22,711 nucleotides of DNA from Euryarchaeota archaeon UBA105. Lineage in GTDB: Archaea; Thermoplasmatota; Poseidoniia; Poseidoniales; Thalassarchaeaceae. Both the position numbers and the translations under genes were made by a program. The DNA lies in contig DALV01000006.1 of NCBI GenBank assembly GCA_002496905.1, positions 23,259 through 45,969 on the forward strand. The letters run 5' to 3'. The notes below the pieces were generated by a model that saw only the letters and a program-made list of their open reading frames with translations, did not search any database and was not told where the DNA came from. Position 1 is the first letter of the stretch. Each line of letters starts with the position of its first letter. Below, in pieces: positions 8,190 through 16,777 of the stretch.

Positions 8190-8927
8190 GTGGTGGACTT
8201 CGATGAGGCTCTAAACATCCTTGAAAACAAGGCACGTAGAGACATTTTGAAGCATCTAGCTAAGGAGCCGCACTACCCTTTGCAGCTGTCAGAATTGCTG
8301 GATATTAGTCAACAAGCCGTAGTAAAGCATCTGAGAGTTCTCGAAGAGACCGGATTTGTTGACTCTGAGAAAGTCCCTTCTGTAAAAGGAGGGCCGCCGA
8401 AGAAGATGTACACTGTCAATCAATCATTTTCTCTAAGGCTCGATTTGGGGCCTAATCTATTCCGCGCGGAACACAGAACTATGCCAAAAGGAGGGCCTAT
8501 TCGTTTGTCTTCCAATCTACCGGGAGATTTGGACTCTGTAGTAGACAATATTGGTACTCGCAGGAGGCTTCCATTAGTCGAAGCAATGTCGATGCTTTCT
8601 GATATGGACAAAGCGCTTGAGAGAATTGATGAGCAGAGGGATGCGATTATCGCCTTACACCAGCAGGTAATGCAGAAAGTTGCCCCTACCATCGACGAAT
8701 CTTCTGAGACCTATGAAGAAAGACAGCTTGCCCACGCTATGCTAAATCACCCAAGAAGACCTTTGGATCTAGACTTATTTTCTCAGGGGCTACGTATCCA
8801 ATCAATGGATGCAGAAGTTATGATGGATGGGCTTAGAGAAAGGCTTCTCCGTGACTTCGCCGCTAACACGGGCAGCCTTGTGGCAGCTCGCGAGGGGACA
8901 CCACTGCCGTGGTGGCTAGCCCGCTAA
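8190..8927 (+). CDS. ArsR-like winged helix-turn-helix transcriptional regulator
   Basis: A probable DNA-binding regulator of 245 residues. Residues about 8-75 form a winged helix of the ArsR type: helices around ENKARRDILKHLA, the recognition-helix region LLDISQQAVVKHLRVLEETG and a wing with GGPPKKMYTVN. The C-terminal 150 residues are predicted mostly helical (EAMSMLSDMDKALERIDEQRDAIIALHQQVM suggests a dimerising coiled coil) and are longer than in classic metal sensors. There is no metal-binding cysteine cluster. Similar long ArsR-like proteins occur widely in euryarchaea, generally without known targets. The start is GTG 8190 or the next codon, GTG 8193; no strong Shine-Dalgarno site is present. 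It converges with the giant surface-protein gene, six bases separating the stop codons. Confidence 0.85.
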   Translation: MVDFDEALNILENKARRDILKHLAKEPHYPLQLSELLDISQQAVVKHLRVLEETGFVDSEKVPSVKGGPPKKMYTVNQSFSLRLDLGPNLFRAEHRTMPKGGPIRLSSNLPGDLDSVVDNIGTRRRLPLVEAMSMLSDMDKALERIDEQRDAIIALHQQVMQKVAPTIDESSETYEERQLAHAMLNHPRRPLDLDLFSQGLRIQSMDAEVMMDGLRERLLRDFAANTGSLVAAREGTPLPWWLAR

Positions 8928-8933
8928 TTACGA

Positions 8934-11900
8934 TTAGAAGACTTGGTCATCATCGCTTAGGTTAGCAATTAGGCTGCTCTTTTCTGCGAAGCGAGCCAAA
9001 GCCTCCATTCTACGTCCGTACATGACTACTCCGGCAACCCACATCAGAGCTATTGTAGCCCCTAGGATGATTGCTGGAACCGAATATTGGGCTACTATCT
9101 CAACTCCAAGATCGAGTGCTCCCCAATTTGAGCCCATTTCTCCACCAGGAACTGCCATTATGTTGTTATCTTCATCAGATTCGACAATATTGTTATCTGG
9201 ATCGACTACGACTACAACATCGTGAGTACCTGCCTTTACTAGGTACAGAAGGGTGATTTTAGGCGGCGAATCGTCTCCATTACTACCAACAGGCATGACA
9301 GCCTCGATTAGTTGCCTGTAGGCTACATTTTCTTCTTGGCATCCATTCTTCTCAATCGACTTCTTCGATTGGTCGACGCATAGAATGATGTTGACGTCGG
9401 TAGCATGTATATTTCCAATGTTCCTTATTTCTACAGTTACTGGTAGCATCTCTCCAACCTTGGCTTTGGTCGTGTCAACTTCGACACTCATGATTTCAAG
9501 GTCTGGCGCTCTCAATCGGAGCTCGAGGATTTGCTCATTTGTATCGCAGAATGGGCGAACTAGGTCTGGTATGCCATCTTCATTTTGATCGAGACTACAG
9601 GAATCCTCCCAGATTGGAGTCTCGTCGTGGTCTCCATCGATTTCTGAAGACCCGAAGGCGGATTGGACCTTTATCCCAATTTCACGATCTTGTAGTGTCG
9701 CCCCAGGATCTATTTCGATTATCGCAACTAGTTGTAATGTGGTATACGCAGGCATAACTGGAAGCATTACCGTTCCTGCAGATGTGCCCACTGCGGTTAC
9801 GTAGCAGTCATCTGTAGGGGTGTCTTGACCTACTGTCAATTGAACACAAGGGCGTTCTAGTGGGAATTCGGTATCGAAGCCTTCAATCAGAGCATAATTG
9901 ACTGACCATCCACTGAGGGTGTTCATGCCAGGAACTGGGTCCCAGCCGGCGGAGTTCTCGGTGTGGTTGTGTATCGATGGGTGGTCGTCGACGTTTCCGT
10001 AGTTGCTGACATTCATTGTGAAACGCACGGTTCTACCAGGTGCGGTGGTCTTGATTCGAGATTCGATTGCAGGGTCTAGTTCTATTCGCATATCGTGGAA
10101 TTCTACGATATCGATGTTCAGAACTATTGTATCTCTCAATTTGGTTCCATCATATGGTTCCTCGCTTAAGACGTCTAGACGCACTGTGTATTCGCCTGCG
10201 TAAGTCTTCTCTGGAACATTAATGTAAATCGGGATGTCTTGTGATGTGTCTCTTTCAAGTTCTTCGAAGGTAACTCTTGGAATTTCAATGTCCCAGACCG
10301 CTGAGCCTCCGTTTGAATCTGTTATCGAATTTACAGCAATATCGAATCTGTCTGGGCCATTACCTATGTTCTCAATTGTTGTATCCAATTGGAAAGACTC
10401 TCCTGGATGCAATTCGAGAGTAGATTGTGGTACTGTTGCTTCTAAGTCATAGACTTGAATTACATTTGTTACTAATACTACAGAGTCTCTGACCTTAGGT
10501 GCTCCTTCTAGGTTGGCTTTGACGGTGACAGATTCACCAAGTCCTGCCGTTGCATTGTATGGAGCACACATTATTGCAGTTACAGTATAAGGTGTATCAA
10601 TAACGCCCCAATATCTCGGATCATTATCCCCTATTCCGTTACCACCGGGTGCATTTTCAAAATCTAGGTCGACTACCCAGTTATCGTAACGCCATGTTGA
10701 TTCTGAAATCTCAGGTGGTCTTTCATCTGGGCCGCCTGGTGTTGTAAAGACGAGGAAACCGGGTGTGTAATGCTTGGTGACTTCTATGTCAAATTCGGAA
10801 CATTCTCCTGGTAGAACGTCTTGTTTAGTCTCTCCAAGGTTGAAGATAATATTTCCAGAACTCCTTATCGATACATTAACCCATAATTCGAGTACATCGA
10901 AGGTCCCTCTATCAATCGATAATACCGGCTCTCCAGTAGACCAGCCTTTCAGATAAATCACGAAGGTGCCGGGTTCCTGAGAGGTTGGGACGCTAACTTG
11001 CAGGTTACGCGTTACCGATTGGGTTGGATCTAGCGAAAGCGACGTCGGGAAGGAAACTCCCCAACCGAAAGGTAAGCCCCATTCAGTCTGGCCTTCATGA
11101 GTGGTTGGATCGTAGAATGCAAACGTATCGTATACATTTCCTGTATTCGTTACTGTAATCGAGAAAATTGCTGATTGTCCCTGTTCTACGTCTACCTGAT
11201 AATGACTCGTGTCGAGATTAATTCCGTGAACAACGTCCATCAAAGTCAACGTGAGCCTTTCATCATTAATCGCTGGATCCTTGTAAGATACGACGCTCAC
11301 AGTGATTGCAGCTAGTTCGTCCTCGTGGGCTTGATAGATAGTCGGTGCGCGAACGCGCATGTATACCGGCACTACATCTCCACCGCGAAGGAAAACCGGT
11401 GTCGAATCGAAAATTGGCGTGTGATTTGAACTGAAGAACAGGGTTACTGTCCAATTATTTGGTACTCCAAGCAAAGTTACTTCGTAAGTATCTGCGACAA
11501 GTTCTGCGGGCCCAGGAGTTGGGTTTGAGATAGTCATGTTGTAGGTAGTCTGCTGGCCCGGTTCAATCGTGTGATAGAACGTCTCATCATCGGCCAAATC
11601 TACCGATACCAAACCTGTTAGTACGTGTACGTAACATAGAGTGTATCTTCCTTGGTTATTGTTTTCATCACATCGGTTAGTGTCGGACCAAGCGATATGT
11701 ACTCCACTACCTAGGTCATTTGCGAATGCTGGCGGCTGGCCTAGATCTGGTGCATAAGGCGAGTTAGCGCCTAACTTATCTGAATCCCAAGTCGAGATTT
11801 CGTGTAGTTCCCATGGCTCAATTATTCCCGATGCCAACGAGTTAAGCGGGAAACCATTCGGATGAGCATCATTTGTGTGATTTAGGCGGGTGTACATTAT

Positions 11901-14033
11901 GGTCTCACCCTGGGTTTCATTTCCGTTGTCGAGCCAGGCTATGTGTACATTGTCGAAGGAATCTGTTAGAATCTCTGGCATATGTGAATTAGCGCCAAAT
12001 GGCCTCTGACTGTCTAGATTATTGAGGCCCTCTACTGTAGATATCGCAGAGTCTGTGATTTGCTTAATTCCGTAGGATGGTAGTCCTGAAGGTGCTCCAT
12101 CCCAAGCCGCGGAACCACGGAGTCTTAGCCTAGTGTAATATATCTCGTAGTTGACATCTATTTCGAAGCCGTAAGCCCGACCATCCATCCATGCAACGTG
12201 TGTGTTACCGGAGGAATCGATTGCAATTGATGGGTGTAGGCTGAATGCATCCTGAAGAGTAATTCGGGTGTCATTTACGACGACTAGGTGGCCATATCCT
12301 AACTGGTCGGTTGATGGTCCGATGTCCTCTACATACTGGTTATTCGATACGGTCGTTCCAGGAGTTCCCTTTGTCCAGCCAGGAGGAGGGTTGTCCAATA
12401 CTGAATAAGGATCTAGAATTGTCAAAAATATCTCACGAGAATTGTTTGTTGCTAGATATACTAGGGCTTCGACCATTTGTTGAAGTTCTGTTGCACTACC
12501 CGATGAAGTAGGGAAACTGTACATCTTTCCGCCTGCATCTGTGTTCCTAAGTGTGGAACCAGGGCAGGTTCTTGTCCCGATTGAGACGAATCCATTGGGG
12601 CATTGAGCAAGGTCCTGCATGTGCGATCCTACCTCTACATTCCCTGAGCCAAATCCTGCGGCTAACAACGGCACAGGTACAACACCCGCCTCAACGCAAG
12701 CATCGTGTGCCTCGTTGATACTCTGAAGGTCGTCGGCGGCTTGAGACGGGTCTCCGCCGTATGGCCCTTCATCAGAAATTGGAATTACAATCTTAGTTGC
12801 GTTTGGATTCCATCTGTGGTCCAGCTGTGTGGGTGGGTTTGCAGCGTTGCCCATTCGGCCCTGTGTATCTCTCCAAGATAGGCAAGCCCAAGTTGTACCA
12901 GGGCCCCAGAATTCAGAGTAATAACCACCGTCTTGAGGAAGGTTTGTTGCTGTGCCATCGTAGACTACTTCGGTAAGATAGCGAATACCACCTGAGTCGT
13001 CTGACGGAGTTTGGCCAAGATGGGTTGTGCGAGGGCCTTGGCTTCCAGAGCCACCTGTTTGGTATGCGGTCGCGCAATTACCTGAAGTAGCTGCAGACGG
13101 CCAGTTTCCACTCAATGCGTAAAGTGTTTCGAATACCGTAATATTTCCATCTTCTAGCATTGGTTTTAGTCCTTCAAAAGTACCTCCGCTGGCGAAGTTG
13201 CCTCCATAGAATACAACGCACATGTCGGCCCACTCAGTATTCATTGAACCGGAGGTATCGATAGGTGCGACCATTTCCACCTTACCGCCACGGGTGTCGT
13301 CCCATACTACTTGCACGAAGTCATCTGCATCAACTGCAATATCTGGGTGCCCCTTGTGTCCAATAATTGGAGTCAAGAGGGTGTTGCCTATTGCAACAAT
13401 TGCTTGGCGGCCCGGGCGATCAATTTCTAGCATTGAGTAGTATATCTGAGGTTGTTGGTAGAATTTGTCTAGAGGTTCGTAGGAATCTTCCCAAACTATG
13501 TGTGGATTGTTCTGAGAGTCCACTGCCACCGCTGGCCAATCACGGTTCTGTTGGTGACTTGCTATTTCTTCATCATTGATTATCGAAAGTACAGCATCCA
13601 AACCTGAGCTGCCATCTTGGTCATCTTGGGACGGATCTAAGAGGGTGTAGAATATAGTCCATTGACCTGATTTATCGGTCCAAACAATGTGAACATTGTC
13701 AGCATGATCTACAGCGATATCTGGGTGGTTAGCACGGTGGGTGCCTGGATTGGAGATTTGAGTTTCGTCGATTAGAACATCACCTCTAGGATCGAGCATT
13801 TTGTAGTAGAGATGTTGGGTATTTCTACTCCAGACGAAGTGTGAGTTGCCCATTGAGTCGGCATCCATTGCAACCATTCTGTCATTATGAGTTCCGCTGG
13901 CGACTATCTGTATCGCATCTGTTACTACTATCTCGCTTCCTTCTGCTCTATCTGAGAATTCTAACGTAGCAAACAGGCTCATCACCATGATGAGAACCAA
14001 CGTCATACTACTCCTTACTTTCTTTGTCTCCAT
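8934..14033 (-). CDS. Giant secreted, membrane-anchored protein: propeller, vWA, Ig-like and CARDB domains
   Basis: A 1699-residue surface protein. It opens with a signal peptide (about 1-30, hydrophobic VLIMVMSLFATLEF) and ends with a membrane helix (about 1651-1672) plus a short basic then acidic cytoplasmic tail, so nearly all of it faces outside. Seven propeller-like repeats share a [VI]xx[VA]W-[DTS] core followed by an aromatic strand such as IFYTLLDP or IYYTRL. Their core tryptophans lie near residues 68, 118, 181, 244, 614, 696 and 781. Between the fourth and fifth lies a vWA domain (about 255-530) with a full MIDAS: DTSGS at 259-263, a Thr in GGTFEGL and an Asp in ISDEGPYGGD. After about 805 come four or five Ig-like domains of the NEW3/NPCBM-associated type, a DQNEDGIPD calcium-type loop, and a CARDB domain (about 1530-1640, ending DPDNNIVESDEDNN). 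It is probably for adhesion, polymer binding or surface architecture; no catalytic domain is visible. Cysteines are concentrated in the vWA part. Confidence 0.88.
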   Translation of the reverse strand: METKKVRSSMTLVLIMVMSLFATLEFSDRAEGSEIVVTDAIQIVASGTHNDRMVAMDADSMGNSHFVWSRNTQHLYYKMLDPRGDVLIDETQISNPGTHRANHPDIAVDHADNVHIVWTDKSGQWTIFYTLLDPSQDDQDGSSGLDAVLSIINDEEIASHQQNRDWPAVAVDSQNNPHIVWEDSYEPLDKFYQQPQIYYSMLEIDRPGRQAIVAIGNTLLTPIIGHKGHPDIAVDADDFVQVVWDDTRGGKVEMVAPIDTSGSMNTEWADMCVVFYGGNFASGGTFEGLKPMLEDGNITVFETLYALSGNWPSAATSGNCATAYQTGGSGSQGPRTTHLGQTPSDDSGGIRYLTEVVYDGTATNLPQDGGYYSEFWGPGTTWACLSWRDTQGRMGNAANPPTQLDHRWNPNATKIVIPISDEGPYGGDPSQAADDLQSINEAHDACVEAGVVPVPLLAAGFGSGNVEVGSHMQDLAQCPNGFVSIGTRTCPGSTLRNTDAGGKMYSFPTSSGSATELQQMVEALVYLATNNSREIFLTILDPYSVLDNPPPGWTKGTPGTTVSNNQYVEDIGPSTDQLGYGHLVVVNDTRITLQDAFSLHPSIAIDSSGNTHVAWMDGRAYGFEIDVNYEIYYTRLRLRGSAAWDGAPSGLPSYGIKQITDSAISTVEGLNNLDSQRPFGANSHMPEILTDSFDNVHIAWLDNGNETQGETIMYTRLNHTNDAHPNGFPLNSLASGIIEPWELHEISTWDSDKLGANSPYAPDLGQPPAFANDLGSGVHIAWSDTNRCDENNNQGRYTLCYVHVLTGLVSVDLADDETFYHTIEPGQQTTYNMTISNPTPGPAELVADTYEVTLLGVPNNWTVTLFFSSNHTPIFDSTPVFLRGGDVVPVYMRVRAPTIYQAHEDELAAITVSVVSYKDPAINDERLTLTLMDVVHGINLDTSHYQVDVEQGQSAIFSITVTNTGNVYDTFAFYDPTTHEGQTEWGLPFGWGVSFPTSLSLDPTQSVTRNLQVSVPTSQEPGTFVIYLKGWSTGEPVLSIDRGTFDVLELWVNVSIRSSGNIIFNLGETKQDVLPGECSEFDIEVTKHYTPGFLVFTTPGGPDERPPEISESTWRYDNWVVDLDFENAPGGNGIGDNDPRYWGVIDTPYTVTAIMCAPYNATAGLGESVTVKANLEGAPKVRDSVVLVTNVIQVYDLEATVPQSTLELHPGESFQLDTTIENIGNGPDRFDIAVNSITDSNGGSAVWDIEIPRVTFEELERDTSQDIPIYINVPEKTYAGEYTVRLDVLSEEPYDGTKLRDTIVLNIDIVEFHDMRIELDPAIESRIKTTAPGRTVRFTMNVSNYGNVDDHPSIHNHTENSAGWDPVPGMNTLSGWSVNYALIEGFDTEFPLERPCVQLTVGQDTPTDDCYVTAVGTSAGTVMLPVMPAYTTLQLVAIIEIDPGATLQDREIGIKVQSAFGSSEIDGDHDETPIWEDSCSLDQNEDGIPDLVRPFCDTNEQILELRLRAPDLEIMSVEVDTTKAKVGEMLPVTVEIRNIGNIHATDVNIILCVDQSKKSIEKNGCQEENVAYRQLIEAVMPVGSNGDDSPPKITLLYLVKAGTHDVVVVVDPDNNIVESDEDNNIMAVPGGEMGSNWGALDLGVEIVAQYSVPAIILGATIALMWVAGVVMYGRRMEALARFAEKSSLIANLSDDDQVF

Positions 14034-14039
14034 CTCGTT

Positions 14040-14045
14040 CCCTCC
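14040..14045 (-). promoter_or_regulatory. Shine-Dalgarno site of the giant surface protein
   Basis: GGAGGG on the minus strand lies six bases before the ATG at 14031-14033. It fixes the start at the first residue of the signal peptide. Confidence 0.7.
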
Positions 14046-14081
14046 AGCATTGCTGCTACAACATTCCTTGTTGGTTTCTTT

Positions 14082-14091
14082 GAATACTTAA
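14082..14091 (-). promoter_or_regulatory. Probable TATA box of the giant surface protein
   Basis: The minus strand reads TTAAGTATTC here, about 50-58 bases before the ATG, predicting transcription from near 14060 and a short leader that includes the Shine-Dalgarno site. The rest of the 127-base gap (14034-14160) shows no further structure that I can support. Confidence 0.4.
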
Positions 14092-14160
14092 CCTACACGC
14101 TCACGCGTCATCGATATCCGTTAGGACAAAGATGGATTTTCGTCCCATTCTATTGTAAAT

Positions 14161-14796
14161 TCAGACCCAATCGGCGGGGTCAAAGTCGCTGCCGAAACCA
14201 CCCGTCTCGTCTGTGTCTATGGAATGGCTTTTCGGCTCATTCTTTGGAGGTTTGGTGGTACGTTGTTTGGCTTTCTTTGCCTCCCAGTCATCTACCTTGC
14301 CAGGTTTACCAATTCCCTTTCCGTAAGCATACTTCACTTGATGAATAAGTTCCAATTTGGAAAGCCATACACTTCTCATCGTCTGCATAAATTCGTTTTG
14401 GCTTAGTCCATCGAACCATATTGGGCTTGAGAGATTAAACGCTTGTAGAGGGCCTGGTAACTCGTCCTTTGGCTTGCCAACGTGAAGGACCCAGTCAAGG
14501 TTAGAACGGGTCAATTGTATTCTAGTGTCATGAAGCCATTTTTCCCAAGCATCAGGGTCTTCTTTTCCATGGTCGCGCATCTCATTTTGTTGCCCTTCAT
14601 CGACTCTGGTAATTGAGTAAATCAGTACTAGATCGCGATTTTTCGGAATTACTACATTGAAGACGTGTCCTTGTTTCGTAGGTGGATATTTTACGTGTAG
14701 ATGAATAAGTGCTTGAGCGTCTGTAACTTCTCTAGACTCTAGTTTCTCACGGGCTAGCCAATCCTTGACTGCACTAGCCGCCGACTTGCCATCCAT
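14161..14796 (-). CDS. Small soluble protein resembling DUF2299
   Basis: A 211-residue protein starting at ATG 14794-14796; a TTG codon directly before it is possible but less likely. The N-terminal 150 residues alternate helices and strands (AVKDWLAREKLE, LIHLHVKYPP, HVFNVVIPKNRDLVLIYSITRV), a layout that reminds me of the archaeal/bacterial DUF2299 family of unknown function. This is recognition by eye, not a search result. The C-terminal 50 residues are low-complexity, basic (KKAKQRTTKPPKNEPK) then acidic (DETGGFGSDFDPADWV). It is the last gene of a tight minus-strand run and starts 21 bases after the acyltransferase stop, so it is probably co-transcribed with it. Confidence 0.8.
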   Translation of the reverse strand: MDGKSAASAVKDWLAREKLESREVTDAQALIHLHVKYPPTKQGHVFNVVIPKNRDLVLIYSITRVDEGQQNEMRDHGKEDPDAWEKWLHDTRIQLTRSNLDWVLHVGKPKDELPGPLQAFNLSSPIWFDGLSQNEFMQTMRSVWLSKLELIHQVKYAYGKGIGKPGKVDDWEAKKAKQRTTKPPKNEPKSHSIDTDETGGFGSDFDPADWV

Positions 14797-14817
14797 CAAT
14801 GTCGGCTATTGGCAGTC

Positions 14818-16398
14818 CTATTTGAGAGCGCCGAGTCTAGAAGAGATATTTGCAACGAGTTCGTGAAATCTTTCTCCCTCACTGCTCTTACTCAATTTCA
14901 CACGGCGAGATGCTGTTACAGAGTCGGACCACAAATCATAGCCGGTTAATGCGATTGAGGCGGCCAGATAGAAGCTGAGCATGAGTAAAATGAATGTGTA
15001 TAACGTCACTAATTGCACCGATAAACCCGCGTACAGATAGGTGCCCAATAATGCCACAGGGGGCCAGAAAAATATCGGTGAAAACATTCCTGCAAGCATG
15101 AAGTAAGTCGTGCGAGAGTCCAATCCCTCGTCACTACCTTCGGCCATGTATTTTGCAAGACCCCACTGTGGCCCCGATGATGGGAGCGTTATTGGTAAAG
15201 TGGAAATTATCAGAATTAAGCCGAGAAGCCCTAAGAGATGTTCAGAAATTGATTTTCCTCGCAAGCGATTTGAAGAATCTAGAGATGTAGCATACAAGTC
15301 ATTCTTATGGAGGATTTCTGCGGTTTCCTTAGCTTGGTCGATTATTGGATTATTTTCGTCTCTACCAATGCTTTCTCTTACCTCTCTAGTAGCTCGGACT
15401 TCTTCGGCCAGTGTTCGCAGAGGAGCGTTGGCTTTGTTAGCGCCAATGTGGGCCAGAAGTTTCCATGCGCGATAAGTTTCCCAATCGGGAGCATCTGGAG
15501 TCATTGGCGAGAGGGTATCGAATATGCGGTCGCGTAATTCTCTGGTGGCGTCATGGTTAGGTTCAACCCATTCCCCGGATACTAGACGAGCGCGGTCTTG
15601 GGGTGAATATGTCGATGGTATTTCAATCGATTCGCCGAACTCAACATAATTGTCGGTACGAAGCCAATGATGAGTTCGCCAATGTAAACCAACGGTTTGG
15701 ATTACTGGTGCAGGTAAGCCCTTCTCGTCTGCAATAGCGGCAGAAGCCAGAGCAGCGCGTGAAGATCCTGTTCGTAATGCATGCAGTTTGCTGTCTTGGT
15801 GTGATTTACCCTCTGGCATCACGACTGCCGAATGTCCTGTCGCTATGCAAGAGGCCACCGTCAACATACCTCTGTCGTTGATATATCTGGCAAAATCGGC
15901 ATCTACAACTCCTGCCTCTACTTCTGCACGACGGAGAACTGGTTGCGTTCCAAATCGTCTCGACCACCACCCGATTACTGGGCGAGTGGTCAAATCATGA
16001 CGGCCTAGTGAGATCACTCGCTTATTTTGTGCCCGAACAATTACCATCGGGTCAATTAGACCATTGATGTGGGTTGCGACATAGATCGCACCACCATCTG
16101 CAGGAGGAGTTGGATCGGCATCATGACTTCTGAAAATCGCCTTATTACCCAATTCAAACATCAAATCTAGTGCTAGTTGAGCCCACCTCTTTCCAGGATG
16201 CTTTCCTTCGTGATTATATGGAACGCGAGTCAGTTTATCTCGCTTCAATCTAGTTGCGCTTTCTGACAACTCAGGGAGTATCTCAGGCGCGCCTTCTGAG
16301 TCCGACACGGGGCTTCGGAGGATGCAAGGGGTTGAGAATACACCGATTCTACTGTGTGGCCGCTGATATGCTTTCAGCGAGGGTTTTTGCGTCGTCAT
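14818..16398 (-). CDS. Gpt2/PlsC-type glycerolipid acyltransferase with C-terminal membrane helices
   Basis: A probable glycerol-3-phosphate or lysophosphatidate acyltransferase. The catalytic motif is THINGLID with H110 and D116. This HX5D spacing, with the NxxxDP context, matches the Gpt2/Sct1-like branch rather than the HX4D of classic PlsC. The glycerophosphate-binding motif is MPEGKSHQD (194-202). Both are intact. Three hydrophobic stretches near the C-terminus (about 387-406, 432-456 and 459-487) anchor it in the membrane. Classical archaeal lipids are ether-linked, so an acyl-ester enzyme is notable. The start is uncertain: ATG 16398 makes the gene overlap the HIT gene by 50 bases and adds about 30 residues that look unlike the family, while GTG at 16306-16308 would avoid the overlap. 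Neither has a clear Shine-Dalgarno site. Confidence 0.85.
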   Translation of the reverse strand: MTTQKPSLKAYQRPHSRIGVFSTPCILRSPVSDSEGAPEILPELSESATRLKRDKLTRVPYNHEGKHPGKRWAQLALDLMFELGNKAIFRSHDADPTPPADGGAIYVATHINGLIDPMVIVRAQNKRVISLGRHDLTTRPVIGWWSRRFGTQPVLRRAEVEAGVVDADFARYINDRGMLTVASCIATGHSAVVMPEGKSHQDSKLHALRTGSSRAALASAAIADEKGLPAPVIQTVGLHWRTHHWLRTDNYVEFGESIEIPSTYSPQDRARLVSGEWVEPNHDATRELRDRIFDTLSPMTPDAPDWETYRAWKLLAHIGANKANAPLRTLAEEVRATREVRESIGRDENNPIIDQAKETAEILHKNDLYATSLDSSNRLRGKSISEHLLGLLGLILIISTLPITLPSSGPQWGLAKYMAEGSDEGLDSRTTYFMLAGMFSPIFFWPPVALLGTYLYAGLSVQLVTLYTFILLMLSFYLAASIALTGYDLWSDSVTASRRVKLSKSSEGERFHELVANISSRLGALK

Positions 16399-16768
16399 GG
16401 TCTATCTTTCCATATTTCCAGAGGAAAGAATGAGTTGAGTCAGGATATCGTGGAATGATGTGAATGTGGACGTGAGCGATAGACATGCCCGCCTCGTGTC
16501 CGTTGTTTTGGACGAGGTTGTATGCGGTCGCTCCGGTCGCCTTGAGTATGGCACGGCTTACCACTGGTAGAGCTCTACCAAGAGCTGCTGCGGAATCTAA
16601 ACTCAATTGGTCCATGGAAGGTGCTGGTTCCTTTGGAATAACCAATGTATGTCCTCTTGTTAGAGGTTGAATGTCTAGAAACGCGATGATGTGTTCGTCT
16701 TCATACACCTTGTGACAGGGTAATTCGCCGTTGATGATTCGAGTGAAGATTGTTGGTTCTTCACTCAT
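16349..16768 (-). CDS. HIT-family nucleotide hydrolase/transferase
   Basis: A 139-residue histidine triad protein. The triad HVHIHII places H99, H101 and H103 before IPRY; the middle histidine is the usual nucleophile. The N-terminal part (ARIF/IINGELPCHKVYEDEHIIAFLD style) and QNNGHEAG are typical of the HINT branch, which hydrolyses nucleoside phosphoramidates, adenylates or dinucleoside polyphosphates. No zinc-binding cysteines are present. GAGG at 16776-16779 overlaps the stop of the upstream flavoprotein gene and lies eight bases or so before the ATG, so translation is probably coupled. The 3' end overlaps the proposed acyltransferase start. The substrate in this organism is unknown. Confidence 0.94.
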   Translation of the reverse strand: MSEEPTIFTRIINGELPCHKVYEDEHIIAFLDIQPLTRGHTLVIPKEPAPSMDQLSLDSAAALGRALPVVSRAILKATGATAYNLVQNNGHEAGMSIAHVHIHIIPRYPDSTHSFLWKYGKIDHDDAKTLAESISAATQ

Positions 16769-16777
16769 TTTAAGTCC

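Noticed and set aside
8934..14033. Repeat array (CRISPR-like or tandem DNA repeat) in the long gene
   Set aside because: Similarity is at the protein level between diverged domains; I see no regular DNA repeat with spacers.
16309..16398. The gene overlap as evidence of a HIT-acyltransferase fusion
   Set aside because: The two frames differ and both stop and start codons are intact; an over-extended acyltransferase start explains it better.
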